Origin: Otis tarda
Taxonomy: Eukaryota; Chordata; Aves; Otidiformes; Otididae
Assembly (NCBI GenBank): GCA_026413225.1
Contig: CM048572.1
Location: 7,192,001 to 7,256,000, forward strand
Direction of reading: 5' to 3'
Length of the DNA: 64,000 nt
The notes beneath the pieces are model-generated. The model worked only from the letters and a program-made list of their open reading frames with translations. It made no database searches and was not told where the DNA came from. Both the position numbers and the translations under genes were made by a program. Of the stretch, positions 11,568 through 24,850 are shown one piece after another (within the stretch, counting starts at the first letter, position 1; the number at the start of each line of letters is the position of its first letter).

Positions 11568-13785
11568 GCCCGCATAAGATAGTGGTTAAAATTGTCCAGC
11601 TTCTCGTATAACCCTGTAACATGTATGTTCTCTCTTTAGAGAGGAAGAGCCAAAGTGAGAGGACTTGTGGACTTAAAAATGAAAGAGCTCAAGCTCCTAT
11701 TGCTCCTTCCTGGAATACTCAGCTTATTTTTGGGTGGTGGTCCTTGATATCATCATCCTGTTTGTTCTAAGTTAATCCTCCCCCCATTCCATTAACCTCA
11801 GTGTAGAATATAGTGTCTCATGAAACCAGGGTGGCTTTTTTTTTTTTTTTTAATATATATTGACTACAATTTTGCCTACCTGTTATAAAGTCAGAAGAAA
11901 AACTGTAAATCAACATGAGCTGATTTTAAGAAGTACTATGGCCCATATAAAACCTAACAGCAAGATGACCACCATAACATGAATAAGAAAAATCAAGTAT
12001 TTTGGAAATTGAATAATTTGGTTAATAATTAAGGGACTTTTTGTTAAAAGATCTTTGCCTGGAAGCAGAGTTCAAAACTAATTTTCCACTGATATCAACT
12101 TCCTCCTGTTGGTTTAGGGTATTAACAGACCAAATTTTGGAAATGCTGAGCATTCCAGGGAACATAATTGAAACCATATATGCTGGGCACTTCTGAAAGT
12201 TTAGATAGTGTCTTTCACTCAGATTTTCTCTGTTATCATATGAAAAAAAGAGAGGACTACCATTTAACAGATGAATTTTTAGCAGTGCATGGTATATATA
12301 AGATACTACCTTAAAACTAAAATTACAACAGAGGTAATTATATTCCCCATGTCTCTGCCATCTGTAGTATCATTACCAAAAGTTAAGGAAGAATACAGGT
12401 GTGTGGATGGGCGGAAGAGGAGAGAAATAAATGGCTAAAGCCATCTCACATACCCAGCAGGAAGATACTTGGCTGGAATGAACTGTCATTGTTTCAGTGA
12501 TGTGATTTAAGCAAAGCTGTAAGGGTCAAAAACACCTGAAGGACTTTCAACATGCACCACTTACCTGTCAGTAACTCTTTAGGCTATGGTTACTCCACAG
12601 GAAGCAGTTCAGGTTAGCGCCAGTGACCACTCTAATCTCTCCAACTGGTGATTAAAATCATGTATTCTGTCAAAAGCTATGGCAAACTTTCTAGTATAAC
12701 TTATTTTGTCATGTGAAATGAGAATATGCAAGGTCTGTCATCCACAGCATGACTTTAATCTGTCTCAAAGAATTCAGGAAAAGCAGTTCTGGTACAAAAG
12801 GCGGTACCATCGCAGGGGAACTATTCTTCTCTGGCTATGTTAATTGAATGGAGATAATAGATAAACTGTTTATGAAAGTGAAGTTGATCTTTTAACATGT
12901 GATAAATTACGCAAGAAGCTCAAGAAAGGAAAATCAATAACAATGAATCTTTAAACATAGTACGCATAAACCTGCACATGTGCAAACAGCACATGGTAAC
13001 TTGCCTGGCCAGGTTTTCATGTGTGTGGCAAAAGATACTCTCAAGAAGAGAGGGTCCTTTGGAAGAAATTTAAAATTGAGTATTTCAAGACTGTACGACA
13101 TACGCAAGTTACTAGTAGATTTTCAAAGTCTTGCCCAGTTATACCTACAAGTTCTCTGCATTGCCAGTTTCTCATAATCTGCTGCGTTAACATGTAACTT
13201 TATAACACAGGAAAATAAAATCATGGTTTTGCTAATCCATAAACATCAGTAAGATTTACAAGCTCTTACATTAAAATCCTTTCAAAAAAGGAAGTAAAAA
13301 TATAAAGTTAAAGTAATCAAATTTAGGAAATACTGGTCTTCGCACAATAATTCATGTATAGCACACTCACTTCAATTGTACAATTAAAAGACATTTTCAT
13401 GTATGCTTCAGCATCAAGAGTACAATAGCAAAGCACAAGGTACATATCCTTGAGGGTTTTTAGTGTCTTGGCAGATAAGAACAAATGTTAGAAAGGCCTT
13501 CTGAACCTCTCTTTGCTGGCATAAATAACGTCCAGTCACTCTAAAGGGTAGCACATGCAAAAACTAATTGGTCAAAAAGTAAAAGGAGTAGAAAATTAAG
13601 TTAGAAAAGTGACACGGTTTGCTTTTTTTTTTTTATTTTTCCAAGAGAGCTGCCAGACGTGTAAAACGAAACTACTGATCATATAATCAAAGTTTTTGTT
13701 AGATTTCATGACTGAGCAAAACTATTAAATCAGGAAGACTCTTCCCACAACCTCCTTTGTATGAAAAGAGTTTTTAACACATTTT

Positions 13786-13799
13786 AAAAAAAAAAAAAA
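13786..13799. repeat. A14 homopolymer
   Basis: A short A-run. The minus-strand open frame across it (13725-13997) reads as phenylalanine homopolymer and is not a gene. Confidence 0.8.
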
Positions 13800-14812
13800 G
13801 TCAAACCGACAGAAAAAGTTCAAAGAGACTGTAAGATAAGGCAAACCTCTTACAAGCTCAGGCAGAGCGAGCAACTTAATTCTAGGAGATATTACCTGTT
13901 CCTTCTGTACCAAGAATGTGTGTTCTATTTCCTGTGGTCTGTAAGACAGTGTCTGTAGGACACTAAGACAGTATCCTAGAATTGTTACCAGAATCATGCT
14001 TTTAAAGAACTTTAAAAAGATAAATTTAATTTATAGTACAAAGACTACTTGCTAGCTCCTTCTTCCTAAGTATTATCATTGTTTACAGCAATTCCAAGCA
14101 GTAGGGTCTCCTTTTTTTTTGTTTACTCAAATGAAAGCATGTAGTGCTACATCTATGTGCAACCGTTCTGACAGGCACCACCGAAGTTCAGCATCACCTT
14201 CCAACCTTACTTCAATCAAGTCACTTCATGAGGTCTCTGAATTTCTCTAGGTAGCCAGACTAGCTTGTAACGCTGTGACCATATTCAATGCAGCAGTTCT
14301 GAGCAAACGGCAGAGAAGTAACAACTGGATCCACAGCTGTATGCAACCACATCAAAAGGATACTGCTCGCCCAATACTGACTGAGAAAAGTGCTGTATAA
14401 TTTTTCATTATTCCCTCTCTGCCTCCAGTTAGAAGAATATAAATGTTTCTCACTAATCACTATAGCATATTTCTAACATTTATATATTTAATTTTTAAAA
14501 TAAAAATGTCTTCATCTTCATAATCCTATTAATTCACTGCATTATTCTCAGTTCCCCACTAACAGAAAAAAACAGCTCTGGAAGCAGACTGAACCAATGC
14601 TAACAAAAACTACTTTTCTGATACTACGTGGCAAAGCGTTGCCATTTCATTGCAGTCAGTTGTTGCGGGTACACTACACTGCAATAACAGAACATAATTA
14701 TTTCCCTATTATATTTAATAATTTGAATAAGCTGAAGCAAAATGCTCAGTGCTAACATCAATCAGCAGCAGTAAATATCAGTAAAACCAGTTTAATCTGG
14801 ACTGCTACTTTG

Positions 14813-14842
14813 TATATTAAAAAAATGTTGATTTTTAATATA
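14813..14842. repeat. 11-bp perfect inverted repeat, AT-only
   Basis: TATATTAAAAA at 14813-14823 pairs with TTTTTAATATA at 14832-14842 across an 8-base loop. Being AT-only, it may have arisen by chance in this composition. Confidence 0.7.
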
Positions 14843-15059
14843 AAAACAGTAAAGCCTTTAGTTTGATTGATTTTTACATAATTGATTTAATTTTATGTTG
14901 CAGTGCAGAAAATCTGAGCCAAAGGATCAAGGTGGAACATAGTTGAGATGGTGGGCACATATTGCCTTTTTGAATCGGTGACTGTTTATTCTTCCAGTAA
15001 AACTAGGCCACTGCTGTCCCAGTGACACATAGGATGGAGAGACGACCAAAATGGTTCAC

Positions 15060-15086
15060 TACCGCCTACCAGAGAAATTGGCGGTA
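15060..15086. repeat. 7-bp GC-rich inverted repeat
   Basis: TACCGCC at 15060-15066 pairs with GGCGGTA at 15080-15086 across a 13-base loop. It is notable only because it is GC- and CpG-bearing in an AT-rich area. Confidence 0.6.
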
Positions 15087-18000
15087 AACTCACACACAGG
15101 AACAGCAGTATGCCTCTGTAAGCAAACAAAAGCAGTCAGGTTTATGGCCTGTTGCTTGCTGTCCTAGGGCAAATACGCTGTTACCACCAGTTCTTTACAT
15201 CATTATCCTACATTGTCAATCTCTGCCCAGTGCTGAAAAGACAAATAGTGCTTCACCGAGCCTCTGGAACTGTTATACTCCAGCCAAACTCCCTTCAGAA
15301 TTGTCTGACTTAATTCTTGTTTCCCTGTTCCTTATCTCCTCAACCTCTTTCATTCAACATCAAACAGTTTGAACACAAGAGCCAAATCTATTTGCCTATA
15401 TGACTTAAAATGAATATTCACCATTCTGGTTCAATTCTAACGATCGCTACAATTACAGCACCCAGCAATGTGTTACCCACACAGCCTAAAAGTCTGAAAA
15501 GAGCAGCAGCAAAATTAATGGAAGCCAGGAGTGGAATAATGGAAGCTTGTTAGTTACTTAGACCCCAGAGACCTTGAACTCCACAGTTCCTGGTTGGTAT
15601 TGTGCATTGAATCATAGAAGCATCCAGAGATAAAAAAATTGATGATGAAGTACACTGCATCATACGATACCTGCTCTGACTGCTAAGCACTTCATTCAAA
15701 CCAGTGCAGAGTTTTGAGAACATAACACATAAGCAAAGTAGATCAAAATAAGCCAAAATAAAGTGCTGGATATAACAACGCAGACACATTTCAGTGTGCT
15801 AGTGCTAAATTACAACACTTGCAACAAGTAAACTCCTTTACTACACTTAACAGAGAGATAACCTCAGAGACAGCAGGAGAAAGGCTGTCTTACATGACAG
15901 TTTTTAACCATAGCTTGAAGACTAAATAGCCAGAATGGTGGCATACCTGGTTCTCAGTGCCCAGAAGGACACTAACCAGTCAAAAGCATTTACTTAAGCA
16001 AACAGGTACAGACCTAATACAGGCAAACAGAGAGCCCCCTAACTTGCTAATGGAGCAACGAATGTGTGGGTGGCTGCTCTTAGAGAAGATGTAGCTGTAC
16101 ATTTCTATTGCTCTCTCAGTGGCTATACATACAGGCTTTTCTTGAGTCCAGTTGGATGCTGGTGCAGACTCTGGCATGCAGCTTGGAAAAAGAAAAAAAG
16201 AAATCTCATCTTGGCAACAGGAGGCCTTCCTGAAAGCACAGTAACTGAACTCTGACACTGCTCAGCTTCTCTGAATCAACAGAGGCCATTCAATTCGACA
16301 TCTGCACAGCAAAGCTAATCACATTCAGTGTTTAAACTTCGGGGTAGACAGTGAGATGAATTAGAAATCTAAGTTCTTAGCAAGTAGAATAGGAAAGCAT
16401 TGGTAAGTTTTAAAAAGCCAAAACTTTCCAAGGATCCCTTAAAGGAGAAAAAGTTGTTTGCTCTGGAGTTCTGACTTTCCGTCCAGTAGATAAACATTCT
16501 TCCACTAGTTGTCAATAGAAATACAATGCTGTCTTAACACCTCCAGTATTTAAAGTTTACTTTGCTCTGCGAATCAATTATTAAAACTTCTCTTTCATGA
16601 AAGACACTTCCTTTTCAGCATTTATTCCTCATTTATAGCACTAGGAAATGAACTATTTTATAAAACAAGCAGTATTTCCAATAACGCAAATTAGCTGAGA
16701 TAGGTAAATCACTGAAACTCACTGACAAGAAGGTTGATGAATAATTAAGTAGCTGATATACAGCTGCATTACCATGAGCCTCTTACTCAGTTTGCCATAT
16801 TTCTCAGCATGACACAGGCAAGACTTTGTTTCTGTAGTATAAAGAGACTCTTAATTAAATCTTCATTCTTCAGTGTACCAAGATTTATCTTTCTTTATAT
16901 GGGCTCAGATTATTATATTTAATGCTGAAAAATGTTCATTTTCTGCTTAAGTTCACCAGACTGCTGATGGTATTTCCTTACAATTCTTTGTTGTTTCCAA
17001 CTTCTCTAAAATAAAGTGCTACACATTCTTTAGGTAGAAATTAATTGCACTATTTTAGCCATCAGAGTAGTCATCTGAATATTATTATTCTAAAAAAAAA
17101 TTCCATTTTAACATATTGTTAGCATGTTGGAAAGATCTTAACCCACAGTCATAAAATTCCACGTAATTGCCCGTGTCTTAACGGCCTCAGGCTTTGAATA
17201 CAATCATTGGTCTTCGTACACTGCCTGCCACATTTAGTGCTTGCGTATTGACATGGTACCTCTTTTAGGTTCTTTGCAGCCCTTTAATGACTATGCCAAT
17301 TAATAATGCATCATTCTCTCTCCTCTAGCTAATTTTAATTGCTGTAATTTATGTCCCCAGAGAATTCTTGCTCTACAGATGTAATCTATACGACCGTGGC
17401 TGAGTTAGAAGATCACACTCTGAAGGTCCCTAGCAGATAAACAACACAGTTTCAAGTTCGTAGACATCATCTACAATTGACATAAATTACTGTTCAAGGA
17501 AATAAGTCATCACACTACAGGTAACAAGCAGCTCATTTTTGTGTTCTGGAGCAGAGTGGACTTCACCAGCAGGACTTTGACAATTAATTACAGCTTCACA
17601 GACAGTGCTTCAAATACTTCGAAAAGGAAAAATCCACCTAAAATTACCAAAGACAGGGGTTCTGCAGTTCAAGAGGGCAAGGACTATACTGGTAGACAGA
17701 TATGCTCAGAAATATATGAATAACACTTTTGATGTAGTATTAGATTGTGGTATAAACACTCTAGTCCCTCACCTACAGTCTGAGACAATGCATAAGACAA
17801 ACTTGAGCTTTTATTAAAACACATTTGCAAAGCTCACGGGTACAAATAAAATCCTGCAGAAAAAAAATGTTTATAACTAATTTCTACTCAGCTCTACAAA
17901 CAGCCCAAAATGAAGGGTATAACTGTGAACTGTCTTTGTCCCATATTAGATTATTCAGTTCATCTCCTTGCTGGTATTAAAGATGCTTCACAAATCACAT

Positions 18001-21000
18001 TGCAATGTTTCACTTGGTATAGCTTGCTTTGATCCACAGCCTTGTAAAGTTCAATTCCTCTGTTTTTACTGTCATCTCTTATTACCTTCAATCCACCTTG
18101 TCAAAACCATAAAGCTCGTTGTGCCCCTTGCTTCTCCTTCTCTTTCAAAGCCAAATATCTTTCCGGCCCAGCACATCACACGCCAGTCTCCCTAATAATC
18201 CTCCTTAAGCACATTGGCCTGTTCATCTCTGTCCAAAGGATACAGAAGCATTAAGACAGCCCACAACCTGGATCCAGATGCATCTAACTATGCACAGTAC
18301 AATCCAATCAATTTATCTGGTAGAGTCTCCCACTGTACTAGAATATTTCCTATTCTCAGTGAGTCAAAATCCCTTAAAAATATAATATACATGTCAGTTT
18401 TGGACAAGATCATACTTATACCTTTCCAAAGATGAAAAGTTCAACACCAACAAGGTTAGAAATCCATTAAAAGAATGTCAAATGACTAACTTGCCTGCTA
18501 TCTCAGTAGCAAACTGTTTACACTCGGTATAATGTATTTGGAGTTCACCAAAACATAATGCTGTTGCAGATCACTTGAAGACTATTCAAGCCTGCCTGGG
18601 TTTAGTGTTGTAACTGAATGGGACTAAAGATGTAGGACGTAATTTGGTATTTTTGTTATTAATGCAAGTAGTATGTTTCCTAGGGTACAAAAACATTAAA
18701 ATAATTGCCCTCAAGCACAGCAATAACCATAATTCTTACACAACAAATATACAACCTGTTAAAGAGTCTAATAAATTTATTTGTACAAGTGTCACAGTGT
18801 AATTTGTCCCAGTCATCTTGAATTTATCACTAAACAAAAAGATACAATGAAAAGCAAAACTTACTGTGGCTTGCAATGCATGTATCATCATTCAACCACC
18901 AAATGCCTACTAATGAATCTTTGAAATAGTACACATCTTTAACTGGTCTCTAGTGAACTATATTCTTATATGCTATCCTCAGAACTCATCTAAAATGCTC
19001 CATAAATTTACTGGCACAGAGTCAGTGTGTCACATTTCTTTAACCTGTTTCCTCTCTTCTATTAGAACTGAGGCACTCATTTGCTGTTAATTACTTCTAA
19101 TAGCCAGAAAGGTGAAAGGGTGATGGAAACAGACAGATAGTGTGGAACAAAATTTGGGGTCCTTCAACTACACCTGCATACCTGCCTTTGGAACTTGGAA
19201 GTAAATCTAGAACCCGTCAGTTGCTGAAGCCCCTTTTTCTGTCGGCTAAAAGCTATTTAGGTTGCTGGCAAGATGCACCTCAGTACTTTCACACAGCTGG
19301 CTCATATGCAGAGGGTAACAAGCTGCTACTACACAACTTACTACAGTCATTAAGTAGTACACAACGGTACACACCTGAAGGTTTCCATCACTCTCTCCCA
19401 GACTGGCTTGCAGTAGTTTTCCACATGACAACAAAAGCAAACAAAACAAAACTAAAAAATCCCAAGCAGTAACAAAAGAACCCTCCACCACTAAAAGCAT
19501 GTTTACTTGTAAATGATTACACTAACATTTAACTATGAATTACTTCTGTTGAATGTCTGAGAAATTACTTAAAGTAAAGCCCTGCCACAGCTGACAGCTT
19601 AGGTGACAGCGGCCACCATGTCCTGGGTGTTTAGCTGACTATCTCAGAAGCCTTGTACACACTCAACTGCAAATGAAGCCAGAGATGTGCTTATGACAAT
19701 TATGGTGTAAAAGGCTAAAAAATTGCAGTCATCTAGATAACCAATCCCCCAAATTCCTAAGCTAATCACAAAATTTTTAACTGCACTGTGTTCTGCCTAT
19801 CTTCTTGTCTGAAATGGTGGCAGTAACGATACCCAATTGGAATTTACTCTAAGAATCACGAAGTATTTAGATATTACTTTGATAGTCACTGTAAAAGAAT
19901 CAAAGCAGTTAATCATTCTGCATTCAGGTTCACTATTGTATAGTGCCTGATAAGTGAGGTGTAAGGACAGTAAAGACAAAGTGGTGCAGTTACCGATGCA
20001 GCGAAGTCCATCTGTCCTGCACATTGAACGAGGGAAAAACAAAACAAGCCTTTATGACATGGTCACATACAATGATAATAGACTTGTGCAAGGGACCAAA
20101 CTAAAAGAACACTTGAGCGCTCAAATTCACAAGCATAAAATTAATTTTAAAAGTGGGTGGGTGCATGTTTGAGTATTTAACTACAGCAGAACCTCAGCTG
20201 TTAGAACAGTTGTGATGCTCATTCACAACTAGCTCAAATTCAAAACTGCAACTCTCACATAAAGATATTCATATCTATCTCTTTCATCAACCTGTCTTCA
20301 GTGACAACAAATTTTCACTCCCCCACCGCTTTGAGCTGAATCTTCCAGTGAGCAGAGGCAAAGTTGCAGCTTTTGAGGACCATACACTCTGCTGTAATAC
20401 AATCAAGGAGCATACACAAGCATAATGAAATTGAATCTGTGCATGCAAGAGCAGCATCTTTCTCCATGAGTAACTCATTGGTGGCTGCAGAAAGGTCATG
20501 AATGAGAGCCACATGTACCACTCTATTCCATTAAAACTCCCTGTTAAAAACAAGGGACAAAGCCAGATCGCTAGGACAGTGGAGGAAATAATCACAATAA
20601 AGATGTACTCCTACTGAAAGCCACACACAATAGCAAGGTCAGCAGTCCACGTGTGATTTACATTCAGGCTTATAGTAGGTTTCTCTAGTAGCTCACATTC
20701 TTCATCTCTTGCTGTATTATACTAGGAACAGTACTAAGTATGTCAACCAAAGAAAATCTGTAACACTGCTTTATAAAAGGAAAAAAAAAACCAAACTCAA
20801 ACCTAAAAAGCCTCTTAAATTGACTTTGTTGTATTTCTTAACTTCTGAAGGATTGAGCATAGCCTCCACATTACTTCCAAAAGCCTGAACTGTAGCAAAG
20901 CTAAATCCTACATGCTCCAAATTCCTAAAATTAGAACAGCTATTAAGAAATTTGCAGCCACTAAAGCTAGCAGCTCCTGGTGTTGTAAATAATTTTATTT

Positions 21001-23730
21001 TAATTAGAGAGCTTTTGCAGTGTTTCTCATTATCCATCTACTTAACTACAATCAGGCTCAAAGTCTGTGCCCTTACTTCCTTGGTCTACAACATAGCAAC
21101 TCAAGCTGTGCAAAATATTCACAGTGAAACCTTCAAGTCTTGGAAGGTAAAGTTCGCTCATCTTCAGTCCACTTCTTGCAGTGAAGAATTATTTTTTTTT
21201 TTCCCAATAGTAGAGAACATTTTTCCAACCACATCACAGGGTTTGTTAAAAAATATTAACTGAACTAAAAACACACACACAAATCAAATCACCAACAAAC
21301 TCCACAATTGTTTATATTGAATTCTAGGTAAGAAATTTGTTATTTCCAAAATGACATAAAAGACACTCTGCAATAGATTAAAAAGGATGCATTGCTAACA
21401 CCACACATTCAGTTGAAACAATATTATAGAATCCTGAAACTGACCCTAAATCAAAATTAATTAATATTTTAACTAACTTCTCAGTCATGCCCTAACTGGA
21501 AGCAAAATATGAAACTTTCTACACCAAAAGTCTTCCGTTATATTAATGACTGGCTGCGTATCAATTTGGGCATATTTTGTCCTTTATAGATGTATGCTGC
21601 TATGAAGTGAAATATACAAAAAAACCCAAAACAAAACAAAACCAGAAAACACTTAAGAATAATTTTATGAGTACAGAAAAAAAACACTTTGAGTTTGTTG
21701 GACAGAAGGGACAGAAAACCATACTGAGCAATTCATTTAGTCACTTCTTAATAAGAAGGCTTCTCCTTCTGTGAGGACTATCAATCAGAATATTTCCAGA
21801 CATGAACAAACGGGTGGCCAAATCTTCAGACTGCAATGGCACAACACACTGAGATAGTTACTTCCACGCACCGATGGCGACTCCCCTCTACCTCCTTAGG
21901 TGCATTTTCCCTGCACCATCTTCTTTTACATTAGCATCACAGGGAAGTAGTAGCTCCTTGCTTAAAATTAAAATTGCAAAATAACAGGGCACAGGGTGGA
22001 AAGAGAGAGCAAAGGGCAGAAAGAGAAAACATTCTAAACCAAAGAAATTTTAGAGTATTCAGAAAGCAATGAGAAGGGAGTGACAAAGACAGAAGAGATC
22101 TCTCAAAATGCAAGAGAGAAATGGAGCAGTACAGAAGAGAGGGAATACGAACAGCTTGTCTAAACAGAAACATCAGAGGTAATTACCAAAAAAGCAGCAC
22201 AGATGTTTGCTTCCCTGCTCCAATAAAAGGTAAATGAACTGATCTTTAAATAGCACATGCTTTAAAGATTCCAACCTGGCCAAGACCTCAGCTATAGTAT
22301 TAATAACACCAATCTGTCATCTGAATTTATTGTGAAAACCAGCATTTAGGACCAATGTACTGCAAGTGTCTTATTTGTAATGGTCATTCTTGTAACATCC
22401 TTCCACGAGTTGGAGATCTAACAGCAAGTAACTCCCAGAGTGAGGTACACAATAAGAAAAGCATCTAGTGTAAACAGCAAAGATCAGAGAAGAGGAAGAT
22501 GGACTATATTTCCATTACATTGTGCTGGTACGTACTACCAGACTCTCACAGCCTTCGTTTCAGATTGGACCACAGGTCTTAAACTGATGAGGGACAGATA
22601 ATTGTCTGAAAGTACATGAAAAAGATTCAGTATTCCATGTTGAATACTGGATATAGGACAGACTTTCTTCATTTTAAGGCAAATGTGACATGGTTAAAAA
22701 AATTCTATCTAGCAACTTAGAAGACTGGAAGCACAAACCAGAGTCCAGAGTGTATTTTAGTACCACTTAATTGAGAAGCCACAGTATCGATGAACTATAT
22801 TCAGAATTTTAACTCCCTCCGGCCAACAACAGATCAATCCATCTATTAAGCCTAACACAACTACACTGATTTATAATAATGTTTATTTTTCAAGTTTTCT
22901 CATAAAAGCAGCACTTTCTGTAAAGATCAACCATAAGAAAAATACTTGAAAAATTTTGAACTGTCAGGAAAATACTTGCTTTCCATTATTTGACAAATGA
23001 GATTTCCTGGAAACTGAAAATAAAATAATTTTCCACATACAATAGGGAAGCTTTGAGCTCTATTCCTCAGGCAAAACTACTTATCAGTAAATAAACTTTG
23101 AACACGTCTACAAATCTCCTCATGGAATATATGAACGAATTTTAAGTGCCATAGAGACCAGGCAATTAACTTAGTACGAGAGGGTTGTATACTCACAGGG
23201 TCAGCAATTGTCTTCTATAGAGGAACACTGAGGTGAGCAATCAAGCTTTCCAGTATCAGCTGTAAAGTATTACCATGAACAAATTGCAACACAATTCACC
23301 AGCATGCACAATTTTGCTTTTATTTACACATACAACTAAAGCAGTTCACTCATTACAATCAGACTTCAAGAACACATGGCAAACACCTCAATTTGAGGTT
23401 TTCTTCAAAGAGACACTAGCATTTCTACATTCCATCTTCTAAGGTACTGATTTATTCAGGAACAAAAAACTGTACCCATTAAGCTACTAACAGCAGTCTA
23501 AAACACCTGCAGGAAGGACTTCCACATAGCCACTAACCAGCAGTAAGTAAATACTGATATGACTGATTTCTTTGGACAAAGCATCAGGCAAAGATGAGAG
23601 CATCACCACCACCTTCTTGCAAAACTCTCCCAAGTAGCCTTTTATTTCCCTGTTGTAGAATTATTTTTAGTAAATGTTGCTCGTCACTTTGGCCTGTCTG
23701 GTATTCTTTTCTCCTTTAAAAAGCTGAAGT

Positions 23731-23758
23731 GTTTGTTTTTTGATTTTTTTTTTTTTTC
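23731..23758. repeat. T-rich tract
   Basis: T-run interrupted by GA, followed by CCCCTGGG. Low-complexity sequence with no attached element recognised. Confidence 0.8.
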
Positions 23759-24783
23759 CCCTGGGATACAGCACTAGCTAGTTTCCTGCCACACTTCACA
23801 GATAAAGTTATCCTATTGGCATTCAACAAGAACTGGTATGCTACTCTGCTCACTTCCAAGTTCTTCTACCACTAATGCTGAATGGGCATTATATTTAGTA
23901 CTGATGATACTTAGAGATTTTACAAAGAATTCAAATCTTGCTGAACTTGTTAATATTAATACCAGTTGAGAAACAGACACAGACTCTTCGCCTGGACAGT
24001 CTGCAGTCTCTGTCAGGCATGTGCAGACTTGCAGGAGGCAACTCTGACACGTGCCAACAGCACAATTTCACTTAAGTCAAGAAGTCTGTTCCTAACACAT
24101 TTTATGTTCCTGATGACACTTTCCTATTAGGATAACCTCCAGATCTGGTACGTAGATAGAACTTTCTATCTCTACTGTTCTAGATAAAAATACAGGCAAT
24201 TATTTCTGATGATATAGTTGCAGCATTGCATGCATAAACGTGAGGAAAGCAGAAATAGGCCCCAGTAGGGAACTGCGGCATCAATACTACCAGTGGAGCA
24301 AATGTATCTGTAGGCACAGACACCGCCATTTGAGCAAACTCTCAGACAGTCTCATTTTCAGAAGTGCTGAAGACTGAAATCTGCAGATACGGGACGCAGA
24401 GCTATAAGTAGTCAGCAAAACAGAAAACCTTGGGTCATCAAAAACCTGTTCAAAGAAGCAACTGTGACACATATTATTCACCTGCTGTGGTTCAGCTTTA
24501 AACTCTAAATGAAGTATGATAAGAATAGGTTACTCATGTGAAGACAAAGATTTAAAATTTTTTAATAACAAGCATTAATATAAGTTTTACAAGTTAGCAT
24601 TCCACCAATTAATAGTTTGCCCACCAGAAGCAACAGCTTAATGTCAGACAAAACATGCTGCTTGAAAGGAAAGGAGGACAAAAAATTGGCACCGTGTTAA
24701 GAAATCAAAGCATTACAAAAATGGCTTACTACGATACAAATCCCTGCTATTCAGGTGTCTTGAAGCTTGTACCGTAAACTTAA

Positions 24784-24850
24784 GACTTTTAACCAAAAGT
24801 TATTTAATATAAGTATTTTTGTTTAAAATAAAATACTTATATAAAAAGTC
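24784..24850. repeat. nested inverted repeat, 13-bp inner arms
   Basis: The inner arms ATATAAGTATTTT (24807-24819) and AAAATACTTATAT (24830-24842) are perfect reverse complements around a 10-base loop. Outer arms GACTTTT (24784-24790) and AAAAGTC (24844-24850) also pair, but with asymmetric spacing. The strand could fold into a hairpin. No target duplication or terminal repeat of a known MITE was recognised. Confidence 0.75.

Noticed and set aside
12563-12600. Perfect CAG/GTAAGTGG donor on the minus strand
   Set aside because: Stops occur in all three frames within about 35 bases upstream, so only a tiny exon would be possible.
15607-15630. GAATCATAGAAGC resembling a reversed CR1 tail
   Set aside because: Only about 11 bases match and the following sequence does not continue as CR1.
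19611-19640. Near-perfect Kozak context GCGGCCACCATGTCC
   Set aside because: The frame closes after six codons (TGA), and no donor site lies nearby.
21427-21445. ATTATAGAATCCTGAAAC as a possible minus-strand CR1 end
   Set aside because: Too short and too diverged from the CR1 octamer repeat to support.
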